Assembly: GCF_905147045.1 (NCBI RefSeq)
Contig: NC_065894.1
Coordinates: 11,135,501-11,199,500 of the forward strand
Source: Nymphalis io
Lineage: Eukaryota; Arthropoda; Insecta; Lepidoptera; Nymphalidae
DNA length: 64,000 nucleotides
Direction: 5' to 3'
Position numbers and translations under genes: made by a program. The stretch's first letter is position 1; each line of letters opens with the position of its first letter. The notes under the pieces were generated by a model, which saw only the letters and a list, made by a program, of their open reading frames with translations, did not search any database and was not told the origin of the DNA. Positions 11,199-23,287 of this stretch are shown in pieces.

Positions 11199-11611
11199 CA
11201 AATCTTTCTAACACAGTTCATTTATTGAAAAAGGTTGTATAAATTCACTCTAGGTCCATCGGAGCTGGGCAATAACTATAAATGTCCAACAATATGGCGA
11301 ATTGTATGAATAGAGTTAATAAATGCGTGTTATCGAATTTCAACGCGGGTAAAACTGCGGGGCACAACTACTTTTTTTATAAAATTATGACACGTGTTTG
11401 CAATTAATAAATATTCTACAACAACAATAACAAACATAGGAAAATCAACGGTATATTCTCAACACGATAACGCACTTATCCTGTTTTCGTGTCGACATAT
11501 GTCTAACGATTTGATACGCGCATCAAAATCGGTTATTAACATTTCATGAGTGAGACACAAAGTGAGTTCTGTCAGAAAAGCATTTATTGTTAGATTAGTG
11601 TTATCCGTAAT

Positions 11612-11735
11612 ATTGGAATTTTCATGTGCTTAATTTGTAATTATAATTCATCTCGTGCTTGACGGTGAAGGAAAACATCGTAAGGAAACCTGCATGTGTC
11701 TAATTTCATTGAAATTATGTCACATGTGTATATTT
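11612..11735 (+). mobile_element. Family A SINE, middle fragment
   Basis: Only the body from ATTTTCATGTGCTTAATTTG to CACATGTGTAT is present. Confidence 0.72.
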
Positions 11736-12545
11736 TTTGTCTGTCTATCTGTTTGAAGAAAATCCTTATCTTTGAAATGGCTAGATATTACAAATTGAAT
11801 TAAATTGAATTATTATATGAAGCATTTCAAGGTTCCGTTTAGTTTTTAATTCATCAAAATCAATTGAGTCTATCAAAAGCTATAAGAAATGCGAATTTTT
11901 GTTTTTATCTATACACATATAATGACTTGTCCTAACTGATTCATCAACGCAGAACCACAAGGGTTAGAAACTTGAAATTTTGGCTGTTGATGCCTTTTAT
12001 GGTGTAAGCACCCAATAGGGAAGGATTTCTAGAAATTCCACCCCTAAAGGGTTAAAATAAGGAATAAATGGTTGTATGGGAACCCGACAATTTAAAGTTA
12101 CAGGCTATATACACTTTCATTTACAAGCTTCTTTATGACTTTATGACGTAAGAAGAATGATATTAAATATTAAAGCTTTTAAGGATAAATAAATGCATAA
12201 TTATTTCGTCATTTTTTGAAATTCAGCCTCAAACGGGAGAAATGGAGTGAAACAAAATTAGTATAAAAGTGAAAAAAACATAGTCTGATCTTCTTGAAAT
12301 TTACTATATTATGCGTTTCTTGGTTATAGTGATTGAATCAGGTGGCAAGACTTTTTATTTTCGTTTTGAAGGGTGAAAATCGGTTTGTATGGATATATTT
12401 GCTTAAAAAACTCCATATACATACTTCTGGGTGCAAATGCCGAAAATTTTAAGTGTCACAATTACTTTAAGAATAACACAGAATGAACATAAAGAAAAAA
12501 AATCAACATCTCAACCTAATGTATAACTTCTTATATTTAAATCTA
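11736..12545. repeat. Dispersed lepidopteran element, non-coding
   Basis: TTTTTGTCTGTCTATCTGTT, then TTCATCAACGCAGAACC, GAAACTTGAAATTTTGGCTG and AAGGATTTCTAGAAATTCCA with ACCCCTAAAGGGTTAAAATA. I know this order from a very common non-coding lepidopteran repeat. It is flanked by family A fragments on both sides. Confidence 0.5.
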
Positions 12546-12610
12546 CTACAAAAAATTAACCAGAAATATATATACGTGATTTTTTTTAAATATTTAATAA
12601 GTAATACCAT

Positions 12611-12770
12611 CGAATTTTCATGTGCTTAATTTGTGATTATAATTCATCTCGTGCTTGAAACCTGCATGTGTCTAATTTCACTGAAATTCAGCCACATGTG
12701 TATTCCACCAACCCGCATTGAAGCAGCGTGGTGGAATAAGCTTCAAAACCTTCTCCTCAAAAAAGACTGT
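12611..12770 (+). mobile_element. Family A SINE, 3' half with small deletion
   Basis: Body to 3' region; about 28 bases between CTCGTGCTTG and AAACCTGCATG are missing compared with 37361. Confidence 0.72.
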
Positions 12771-13384
12771 TTGTCACTGTCACTGTTTGTTTTGTAGTAT
12801 TGGAGTCTATCTGTCAAAGCTAAAACGTTATTATGGCAGATGGAACCGAGCAATTAAGTTGGAAAAAAAAACAACAGCATTTTCCCCCAGTTCAGTTCAG
12901 ATATATTTTTTTTCGAATCTATTATTTTTATCACGTTCATAGCAGCTTCGGCTGTAAATTGAAAATATCTAGCAACTATAAAAAAATATTTATGGGAACG
13001 CAGACGGGTAAAGGTCATTTGCAGTCTTAGGCCCATCTGGCTTATCCCAGACCATTTCAATGCTTAGGTATTACAATGATGTAAAAATAAATAGCATGAC
13101 ATTAGACATACATACAGTGATAAGGATAACGTAATAGCGTTCGCGCAAGGTTAAATCAAATTAATTCGATAAGCGAGTGAGGTTGCAACGGCGCTGCGGT
13201 GAAATATTGTAAATACGTGAAAACTGGTTACAGTGTAGCGTAAACGTAATAACGAACGACGATACAACCGTAATACGAAATACGAATTGTGATACGAGTC
13301 CGGTATATAAGGCTTTAATATATAATTTAAATGTAAATCTTATGTTAAATGCGATTTGTGTAAAAACAATTCTGTAAGAATGAA

Positions 13385-13545
13385 GTGACCGTTACTCGTC
13401 CGTGAAATATTGACAACCGACTTATGGTGATATACTATTTTGATGCGTGTATTCTTGAAATTTTATGATTATAATGGTCAATGTCGCGTAACACTTTCCG
13501 TCATTACGACCGTAGTGTATGGTGCGTTTCGAGTTTGTTCTTACA
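13385..13545 (-). repeat. Unnamed dispersed element, copy 2 of 3
   Basis: Reverse-orientation copy. On the minus strand: GAACAAACTCGAAACGC, TACGGTCGTAATGACGG, AATACACGCATCAAAATAGT, CATAAGTCGGTTGTC and CACGGACGAGTAACG. Confidence 0.7.
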
Positions 13546-13847
13546 TTAATAGATAGGGTTTTTTTACACTAAACAATAATATAAAGATTATTAAAAGCGT
13601 AGAGTGTATTTCTTGATATACGCAACTACATTTGTTTACAATTTACTTGCATTTCGTTTGTGTAAAGGAACTCTTCTAAGCATTTTTGAACAGATTACAC
13701 GTAACAGAATTAAATCGAGTGTAAAGCTATCATAGGTTCGGAAAGTAGATTCTACTTAAAATAATAACCGAAAAATTTAGCAATTACAGTTATAAATTTC
13801 TACTATTATATACGATTAAATTAATTATTTTATTACGTCTACAATTC

Positions 13848-13972
13848 TTTTCTTTTTATAGAATAGGTAGGCGGACGAGCATATGGGCCACCTGATGGTA
13901 TGTGGTCACTAACGCCCATAGACATTGGCATTGTAAGAAATGTTAAACATCGCTTACATCGACAATTCGCTG
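13848..13972 (+). mobile_element. Family B element, 5' part only
   Basis: T-rich edge, GGCGGACGAGCATATGGGCC and GACATTGGCATTGTAAGAAA, ending after CGCTTACATCGACAATTCGC. Confidence 0.75.
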
Positions 13973-13974
13973 CA

Positions 13975-15534
13975 GAAAATTGATGTGCTTTGTCTATTAT
14001 TACTTTAAATAGCTTAAATACATAACAAAGTATTGTATAACATCACATTCATGCGAAACGAAAACAAAACTAGAGTGTTTGTATTTCAAACAGAATTAAA
14101 TGTTAACAATTTAGTTTATTTTCTCAAAACTTAAGCGTGTTACATTTCTCGCTTTTTCCTCTTCCATTAACAAGATATACTCGTTGAAATTTTAGAACGA
14201 ACGTACTTAAAAGGAAACGGCTGAATGCGGCTGTGGAGCTAACGAAGAATTACTTGATCAACAACTCTTATATGGGGAAAACAAGAAAGTTACAATATTT
14301 ACTATAAATCAAGAGTAAATACAAAGAAAATTCAATATAATAGAAATATATTTCATCAAAGTAAAAACAAAATTATGACAAAAATTATTTAACGTTGTTG
14401 ACATTTGATCTTTTTTTTCCTCTTTCTGGCATAATCTACGCACGTTGAGCGCAAAATATTCTGCCAATGTCACGTATACTTAAACCTTAGTTCAGTAGTA
14501 ATAGGTGACAATGACAGTAGAAAATATAATATCACATAGATAAGAAAGAATCTATAAATAAATAAAAGGCAAAGGCAAAACGTTTCAGTGATTTTTTCTC
14601 GTTAGTTTTTTCAGCAGATTTTCTTTTATTTTTATTATTGGTAACTATTGACGAACTCTCGTGCTATCAGTAAAAAAAAAAAAAGAGATAAAATTAAAAA
14701 ATATATATAAAAATTCAATAATGAAATTGTATCCAGTGTCATAAAATTGTCACCTAACAATATGAACTATAGGACCCATACTTCGTTTTGTGTGCTCTTT
14801 ACGCAATGCACACAAACAAAGTAGTATATATAAATAACAATGATTATATATAGCTTCACGACATTCGCAGTGCCATAAACATCGGATATTATTGGCCAAT
14901 CAGCTGTCAACAAAAAGACCTTAGATGTCTTTGTCACACATGCAAAGGAGCAGTTTGCGGTTTGCTCAAAGAATAACTCAAAGTTAACGCCTATTCAACA
15001 TACAAGCATCACGCTTCGATTGATCACATACGACATACCTGAAAAGTACCGGCGGCAATAGAAAATTCCTGACATAATTATCTTACAAGTGCTCTAGGTA
15101 ATGATTACAAGTAACTAGATATTATGTTAAGGAATAAACAACAAACAAAAACTATATTTTCATATTAGTTTTCTGGTGACGTCAGAACCCTTTTTATTGT
15201 TAACAAACATGTAATTTACATGACATGAAAATGACGACTATATTCAACGTCAATTTAAATGTAGGTTAAAGAGTTCGCAACTAACGCGAACTCAGGTTTA
15301 AAATAAACATACATTTATTTATCTTTAGTTTAACCGGCCAAAGGATTTTCCAGATTAATTAAAGCACATCGCAAGTTTAACTTTTTAATTTCGAAGCTAC
15401 ACTGTTACGTCTAAAAATATATATCCTATTTAAGACATATTTTGAGGAACTTTATTTCATTAAATAATTTCAATATTAAGAATGTTTTCTAAATTTGAAT
15501 GTAACGAAGTCATATAAGTATCGATTACGGTTAC
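13975..15534. other. AT-rich, no gene seen
   Basis: Nothing recognisable; several A and T runs. Confidence 0.6.
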
Positions 15535-15790
15535 GGCAGCCATTCTCAACGGAGTATAACTAATTACGCAGGCGATTATAGTAAGTGCACGAGTGTGTGC
15601 GCAAACACAAGTGCACTCTCATAGTCTGATAGGATGGCAATCCCATAATGGAGAGCTCAGGCGCAGGACCAATGGCTTTACGTGATCTCCGAAGCACGAA
15701 CTCTAGGCTGCTACTGCGAATTATTGACAGAAAAAAACCAGTTTCATTTGAATGGGTGCGACCCGGTTTGAATCCAGGACATAAAATATT
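15535..15790 (-). mobile_element. Family C SINE, head incomplete
   Basis: AGTGCACGAGTGTGTGCGCA, GCGCAGGACCAATGGCTTTA and TTGACAGAAAAAAACCAG up to GGTTTGAATCCAGGAC (B box). The outermost head is missing. Confidence 0.68.
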
Positions 15791-15794
15791 GGAA

Positions 15795-16849
15795 GGAAAA
15801 TAAACTGCGGATATACGAAATATTGATTAAGTAATAATTGAATAATGTAGGTTATGTTTTTCGTTTTGTGTCGGGTACAATAATTTGCCAGTCATTTTAT
15901 ATTGCTAGGTGATTATAAATCTGTGCACGTTTATCTTATAAGTGGTCGTTGCGGTTTTCCTGATATAACATTCGAGTTTTCCTAACCGTCGTCACGAAAT
16001 TATAGAGAACTTATTATACATATATTCAATGGAAAATTTAAAATAATGCAGTCCTAGTTTAAGAACGTAATAGACCATAATCTGAATTGTTTAATAATTA
16101 TATAATACTTAATAATAATAATTATCTTTTGCAGATTAAAAGTATTTATAATGACAAAGATTTCGTCATATATACTTCATAGATATTTATTGATATATAT
16201 AATTTTTTTTGTGTTCTATCAAAAGTACCTTATCGTTATTGTTATGCGAGATATTGATAACCAAGAATGCGCTGTCGATAAAGTTTATTGATACGCGAGA
16301 TAAATATCTAACATTAAGTGAATATTAAATCAATAAATTTATATTAAATATATTTATTAATCATTTTTAAACGATTTATTCTGAACAATTACAGCGGCAC
16401 AGATAACAATGTGAATAAATAGGTATTTTATTGTCTTAGATACTAAGATTTTTGTTCTATTAAAACGTAAAGGCAATATTCTATGTATTAAGATGGATCA
16501 TTCAAGAAATTTCCATCAAAATGGCAGTCTTTTCTTAAATTGGCATATAATTTCGCCCAAAACTGAATGATTTATTAATTTTTAGGCATTTTGTAAGCTG
16601 TTAATGAATGATGATTGAATTAAGTAACACTATTAGCTTATTATATTCTAAATTACATTTTTGATTACCTCATTATCGCCTTCATATCTTCGGCATAAGC
16701 AGAAATGTTTCAATCTGTCGACTGACATGCAACATTTCGATGTATCCAATAGATACGCGTTCAATGTTTGAATTATTTTCGTCATTGTACACTGTACAAA
16801 AATATTTTTAAATTAAAAAAAAACTCATTTTTATCTGTCACTTGGAAAC
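15795..16849. other. AT-rich, no gene seen
   Basis: No coding or repeat signal seen. Confidence 0.6.
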
Positions 16850-17060
16850 GTCATATCGCGCGGGAGTTTCGGCGCGCTCGAGATATTTTATAGGCCACAT
16901 TCCATTTTTTTTTCTTAATTTTTATTTTTTTTAAATATTTAAACGGTGTTGCGTCTAGGCTGTCGGACAGGTCTATAAACACTGTGTTATCAGAGGCTGG
17001 TTATCTCGATTCTCGAGTTTGTCACGGCAGATATTGTTCAGTCATGTTGATAATCGCCTG
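16850..17060. promoter_or_regulatory. CpG-rich patch, possible promoter
   Basis: CATATCGCGCGGGAGTTTCGG with CGCGCTCGAG, then a T-rich gap, then GGTGTTGCGTCTAGGCTGTC and GTTCAGTCATGTTG (TCAGT initiator-like near 17040). No coding exon is evident after it. Confidence 0.25.
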
Positions 17061-17574
17061 GTTTTGTAGTGGGCGTATTTTGTGCGTTTGTTTCTTTTGT
17101 TAACACACGACATCTGCGAGCTGCAGAGCTGCTTTTGTTATGAAAAATATGAATATTTTTATTCATTAATTAGTGACATATATCGAGGTTACTTGGAACA
17201 GTCAAGAATGACTTTCTTTCTTGACATTTATCAAATTGTTTTGTTGGATTATTGTATTAGTATAATCAAATATGTATTTAACCTCGGAATGAGAGCTATT
17301 AGCTATAAGCTTTAATCCTTTATTATTAACAGCACAACGTCGTATAATCTCATTTAAGCGAGTCAAGATACATATATTCAAGGGCATGGGTTACAAAAAT
17401 CATTTTTTGTAAGTATCTAACATTAATTTTCATTACACAATCAACTCTTTACTATTTTTCTTTGGGAAAGGTCAAGTGTTCACATTACTATTTGATAACT
17501 TGAATACCATATTAACACTATTTGATATACAGAATTATATTACAACAGTAGGAGCAATTGTCAAGGGTATAGTA

Positions 17575-17861
17575 CAGTAACAGCCTGTGAATGTCCCACT
17601 GCTGGGCTAAGGCCTAATCTCCTTTTTTTGAGGAGAGGGTCTGGAGCTTATTTCACCACGCTGCTCCAATGCGGCTTGGTCGAATACACATGTGAATTTC
17701 AGTTGAATTAGACACATGCAATTATCTTCATGGTGTTTTCTTTCGCTGTCAAGCACGAGATTAATTATAAAAACAAATTAAGCATATGAAAATTGCTTGC
17801 AGGTTTGAACCGACGATCATTGGTTAAGATGTTAATCTAACAACTGAGCATTCTCGGTTCT
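17575..17861 (-). mobile_element. Family A SINE, diverged
   Basis: Full-length but diverged copy. The duplication TTGTCAAGG occurs at 17558-17566 and 17862-17870. The A-box region is worn. Confidence 0.8.
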
Positions 17862-17874
17862 TTGTCAAGGATAC

Positions 17875-19640
17875 ATTTATATATTATATGAATACTTTGT
17901 CAGCCATTTTCTAGGCACTTTAATACCGACGGAAAAATTTAGGTTAAAATGCTATCCACATAACTGTGACATTATCATCTTCATTCAATATAAAATATTT
18001 TTCTGAATGCGAGCCATTTTCATGTTTTAACTTAATGGTTAAGGAACGAAATGGAAAACATTATGAACGCTACTTCAGTTTATCTAAAATACGTTCTACG
18101 AATTGAAATGTCAGAGATACATTTTAAACAAATTTCAATGAAATTAATGTTTAAATTTATCATAATAATGCGGTTTCTTTGCAACTTTCTTGTCGTGAAA
18201 ATGCATTTTGGCAACGAAGTTTTTTCAACAAACGTTTAACGTTATCATTGAAATAATTAAAAAAAACTTTGTATATATTTAAGGCTTTAATTATATATAA
18301 TCATAAATAATTTAGATGAATGGTTTAAACGGATATAATATAATCTGGTCTTAGACGAGCGATGACGTCATCTTATATATCATGATATTATATCTCATGA
18401 TAAAAGATGACGTCCCTTATGATTTTTCATTTAGGCGATAATACATTTATCTTTAACTATTGATAAGAAAGTGTAATGCTATCAATTTCAATCGCACTTT
18501 TATAAAAATGCGAATAAAAATGTGTTTGTTACTCTGTAACGCACAAACGAATTTACGGATTTTAATGATATTAGGTACAGAAGTTATAATTTACAATAAT
18601 GGGACATTTACAGGCTGTTACCTTACCTTACCTAGGTACAGAAGTCAATTATGTTATGAAAATTGATATATATATATAAAGCGTGTAAGTACCATTGCTA
18701 GAGGTGTTGTATTAAAAACAAGACACACTTTATATTGTATTTATATCGCTCCGACCCACTTAGGTCAACAGGTAAGACAGGTGCGAGACATGGGTATTTC
18801 ATTAGTACCCTAGATGACCTAACATAGACTTGCCTTGTAAGACTTAACGAGTTTGGCTTACAGCCATATGGTGTTGAATTCTTGGATCTTTTAATGTTAC
18901 AAGTTACCAAACGGATTAAAAAAATAATTTGAATATGTTCGATATTAAAAAAAAAATGTTGCTAGATGTAATTAAAGTATTCGACCTTGCCTTCTGTACT
19001 TAATATTATATGTGTAGCAGCTCTTTTAATTTAAATAACATATTACATCACTATCAAATATAAAAAATATCTTTAATATCTTTCAATATTTTCTTTATTA
19101 ATGCTCTCTTAACAAAAGTGGTTATATAGTTATATATTTCGTTTATGTAAATATCTAATTTTAGTATCAACCTAAATTGTCTGTCCCAATTAAGGCATAT
19201 TTAGTTGCGTTGAAATGTTCCAATTAAAGTAAGTTATATGACGTCACTAGACATTCTAAGATGGCGTACGTTAGGCAGCCATATTGTAAATTATAAATAT
19301 TGTAGTCTCAAAATTCGCATCTTTTTCAGGTAGCAGAGTGAAATTCGAATCATCCCTCGTAAATAAACCCCTTAGTCACTGACCTAACTTTTTACGTTTA
19401 ACGGTTATTGGACGAGTATTTGGGATACACTTTTATTTATACTCGAAGGTCTGAAAGGGATAAAAGGTTTATGTACAGCTCAGAATAATTTATGATCCGA
19501 TCGAGTCTATATGTTTACGTGTATTATTTCTGCCTGCTGTTCGGAGATCGTTTTATGACTTTATGTGAGTAAATAGTATCTTATATTAACCCAGACTGTC
19601 GGATATAACTGGTGGGAATAAATCTATTCAGCTATTTCTG
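17875..19640. other. AT-rich, no gene seen except a dyad
   Basis: Holds the TGACGTC dyad at 18362-18414. The frames at 18051-18239, 18460-18666 and 18698-18910 look like chance. Confidence 0.55.
18362..18414. repeat. Dyad with two TGACGTC motifs
   Basis: GACGTCATCTT (18364-18374) pairs with AAGATGACGTC (18404-18414), with TCATGATA pairs inside. The left arm contains a full CRE-like TGACGTCA. Confidence 0.7.
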
Positions 19641-19916
19641 TGTTTTTTTAGCTTATATGGGTAGGCACTTGTAACTGGACCACCTGATATACGTAACCAC
19701 GACCGCTCGTGGATGTGGCACTGTAACAAATATTAATCATCCCTTACATCGCCAATGCGCCACGAACCTTGGGATCTACGTTGTTTTGACCCTTGTGCCT
19801 GTAGTAACAGTTCTTCACTCACCCTTCAATGAGGATTGCAAAAATACAGGTATTTACATGGCAGTAGAGTATATGTTAAGTGGGTGGTACTTACACAGAC
19901 GGGCTTGCACAAAATA
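19641..19916 (+). mobile_element. Family B element, diverged full-length copy
   Basis: Keeps GGTAGGCACTTGTAACTGGA in place of the usual start, then AATGCGCCACGAACCTTGGG and GGGTGGTACTTACACAGACG. Confidence 0.72.
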
Positions 19917-20439
19917 CCAAACGATGTCTGTAAATACTATTAAAATTATTATTTCATTGAAATATTCTACTAAAAATCTCGTACAATCCTGCATAAAAAT
20001 CTATTGAAAACATCCATCATAGAATTAATTCAATTAACGGGGCCACGGATGATACTCGATGTTTGAACTGAATTCACAAATCAATTAACTGTTTACAAAC
20101 CGCTTAAAACTTGAAGCTAGGACAACGCAATGTTATATTTATAATAAGTATGTATGTGAAGGTTTAGTAAGTTAGTTTTATTTAATGATAATGAAATTAA
20201 ACTTTGATGCTCAAATTTTTCCCCGACCTAATTATTTAATACGTAATATACGTTTCTAATATAACAAGGTATCAAGGTAGCTGCGGTACAAATGATTGAA
20301 TTCAATCAAACGCAGTAAAGTAACAGCGTATAGCTTTAGCTAAAATAATAAAGAGTTCCCATACAGACAGACTAAAACTCTTTTATGAGAAACACCACGT
20401 AGTCAAAATAAAGTGTTATATTAATTAATAGCTTTTTTT

Positions 20440-20720
20440 TAATTTATTTTTGGAAGGCAAAAGTACAAATGGACCTTCTAAGTAGTAGAGTATCCTACCA
20501 TAGACACTTGGGCTGTAAGAAATACTTTACTTCATAGTATGCTATATAGCCAATGCGCCGCCGCCCAGTTTATCTAATTTTAAGTCCATGTAATTACTCT
20601 GTTTCATTTATTGTTCGAATCGGAGCTAGAACATTTTGGCTATACAAATATTCTACCGCTAAAAAGCAATACTTTGTGTATTGCTTTTTAGCAGTAGAAT
20701 AGCCGTTGTACAGCCAAAAT
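20440..20720 (+). mobile_element. Family B element, old, with snap-back end
   Basis: GGCAAAAGTACAAATGGACC, AGCCAATGCGCCGCC and the AATTACTCTGTTTC region follow the family B order. The 3' part is an inverted duplication (20634-20719) described as a separate palindrome. Confidence 0.55.
20634..20719. repeat. Large palindrome (snap-back)
   Basis: Arms of 23 bp (20650-20672 and 20678-20700) pair with one mismatch around a 5-base loop. Outer arms of 14 bp (20634-20647 and 20706-20719) pair with one mismatch. The sequence is family B 3' DNA in both orientations. Confidence 0.85.
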
Positions 20721-21599
20721 AAAAACCATCGCACTATTTATTAATTGTTAATTATTTATAACAGTTATCGTAATAGTTGTCAATCTGTTTCCACTTAAGA
20801 ATATATCGAAGCAATTATAATTAACAAATCGAATCATATGTTCATTTGTGACACAGATACTCACTTGTCAACTAACTCATTTAGAATTAATTAAGAAATT
20901 CAAATTAGTATACGTTTCAATTTTTCAAAGGCAAAGGAATGGTTGTGAAAATTTAATTAATAAAAATATCAATAAAACAATATTTTCATCCTGTATGTAC
21001 GTTACCACAGAGTATTAACGATAAAACGTGTTGTGGTTTAAAATCGATATAACCAAATTAATAAAATTTCATCGTTGAATTCAAATTATATCCGACTGTC
21101 ATGTCACTGATAAAGCACCACCGATAAATGTCACCAGCCCCATGTTGAGTATTAAACAGCATGATATTATAACAAAACACATATATACACTACAATTGGT
21201 ATTTCTAACCGTGTTTGAATTGATATCAGTTATGATAAAATTTAGATAACGATGCTGCCTGAAAATGAAAATACACAGACAGGCACATAAAAAAAATCCG
21301 TAAGTAAATACAATATAAAAGTTACATCAAAGACACGAACGTGATTATTTAAGCGAATAAGAAAACTTTTTCCAAAATGCGCCTAGTCGAGTAATTAAAA
21401 AAAAAAACTCACCTTACTTTTGTATAAATAAGAAAGCAAAGACATGTCTTGTTTTATGTAATTGTGCACTTACTATTTTAAATAGATAATTATTAAGAAG
21501 TCGGTCCTTCTTAAACTTCCTTAGAAGCGTAACCAACTTTTAGAATATTACATAAGATGTATGTTAAACTAAAACATTTGTACACAACTAAAACTAACA

Positions 21600-21720
21600 T
21601 TTTTTTTGTAGTTTAGGTAAGCGGACGAGCAAATGGGCCACCTAATGGTAAGTGGTCACAAACGCCTAGACATTGGCATGATAAGAAATGTTAACCATCG
21701 CTAACATCGCCAATGCGCGC
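21600..21720 (+). mobile_element. Family B 5' part of a B/C chimera
   Basis: The T run, GCGGACGAGCAAATGGGCC and ATCGCCAATGCG are family B. At that point the sequence switches to family C with no spacer. Confidence 0.72.
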
Positions 21721-21842
21721 AGGCGCAGAACCAACTGCTTTATGTGCTTTCTCCGATAGAAAAATCTAAGAACTCTTACCTTCCTTAGAATCAGGGGTTT
21801 GAACCCAGGACCTTGGGATCTACGGCCTTCTGAGGCAGTCGG
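21721..21842 (-). mobile_element. Family C head part of a B/C chimera
   Basis: CAGGCGCAGAACCAACTGCTTT through GGGGTTTGAACCCAGGACC (B box on the minus strand) to CTTCTGAGGCAG is family C, joined directly to the family B piece on its left. Confidence 0.7.
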
Positions 21843-22948
21843 AATAACAGACAATTATCGTATTATATTACTTTAAATATATAACATTTTTTTTACATTA
21901 GACAATGTTATTTGATCTAGAAATCAAATTACTTAAAATCCTTCAAGCATTACTACCAATTGTCAAAATCGATTAAGACGTTTTTAGCAATGCAGAATTG
22001 CTTGATAATATAAATAAAGTGACAGTGTTTCTGTGAAAAGTATCTGTTCGTTTTAAAACGTTTAATATTAGAAACGGTGCGCTCAAATCCGACAATGAAA
22101 TTGTATATTTTCATGTATTTAAATAAAATTAAATTAAAAATGTATTAAGACAAATAAAAATTACATTCGCGTAAGTATAAATATCCTTTTTGAATCGACG
22201 TGTTACAAACATTGCAACCACCACTTAGGTGGATGTTAAATGTTTACAAAAACGCAGTCAACCAATATTGAAATTAATTAATATATATTAACGCTGTGTT
22301 CATTTGTTGTTACGTATAAATACAAATTAAACGAGGGTCGAGTAATGGAACGCTTTGTGTACTTTTTGTTCAGAACAGTACATTGAATGGATTTTAAAAA
22401 ACAATTGCATTGCGAGTGAAATTTCTGCAAGGTCGGCCGTGGGCATTTAAATATGAAAGTTATATTTATGTTCTTTTATTTTTTTATGTTTTGAGATAAT
22501 AATTAAAAAAAAAGTAAAAAGGTTTAGTTTTCAAGGTCCAAATTTTAGGTTAGTATTTCTGATTTTGAAGTTTCACTTTTGAAGATTATATGGTACTTAT
22601 TTTATGTAAGAGTTTTGCAACCTGACTTTATTTGTTTATGTAGCAATATTTCACCTCTACCCTTATATTAGGTAGGTAGTATTTAAACAGCTGTTTACAG
22701 ACTGCATACATTTGGTTACATTGTTTTTTTTTTGTGTACAAGTAATTTATTATTATTACATCACTACAAGTGCCATTCATACTATATTTAAATTCTTTGT
22801 CGACATTTTTTTATAGAATCGATGGAGTCTGACAGGCCGCTTGGGTCTCTTTAGTCGTTGAGCATACTGCATAACCGTATATCAAAAAGCCAAAACCAAA
22901 ACATATTTAAAAAAAAGTTTTTGTATCGGGACAAACAATCGCGGGTTA

Positions 22949-23284
22949 GGGTCCGTTCACACAGACCGGCTCGGAGAGCATCGGCCTGCTTTTTTCTTTT
23001 CACACAGACCGGGTCGTATACGCTTGGAATTGGCCGGAGCGGAGCCGCCAACTATTTCACATCGACCGGCTGGAAGAGATCTGAAAGCGGGTGCGAGCGA
23101 GAAAGAGCACGCAAGCGGAGCCGGTCGGCTCCTTTTATTACTTCACACGAAGCGCGTTCAGGCATTTTTAATGACAAAAAAGGTGCAAATGCAAAAATAA
23201 ACTTTACTACAATCACTCAAAACACTGTTTCCAACGTGATAAAAATCTGCTCTCCTCTCCGAGCCGGTCTGTGTGAACGGACCC
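22949..23284. mobile_element. MITE, PIF/Harbinger-like, 336 bp
   Basis: The ends are inverted repeats of about 32 bp, starting GGGTCCGTTCACACAGACCG on the left and ending CGGTCTGTGTGAACGGACCC on the right. The site is flanked by TTA on both sides (22946-22948 and 23285-23287). A 3-bp TTA duplication with GGGTCCGTT ends is typical of PIF/Harbinger transposons; the assignment is from that pattern. Inside are further copies of TTCACACAGACCGG-like and GAGCCGG motifs near the ends, probably binding sites for the transposase. No transposase is encoded; the 150-codon frame across it is chance. It is clearly GC-richer than its flanks. Confidence 0.82.
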
Positions 23285-23287
23285 TTA

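Larger units (their letters stand above)
20725..22945. other. AT-rich, no gene outside the B/C chimera
   Basis: Apart from 21600-21842, nothing is recognisable. Confidence 0.55.

Noticed and set aside
11028..11228. 66-codon frame similar to those at 28299-28538, 36643-36837 and 52692-53000
   Set aside because: Translations of the family B repeat, not a protein family.
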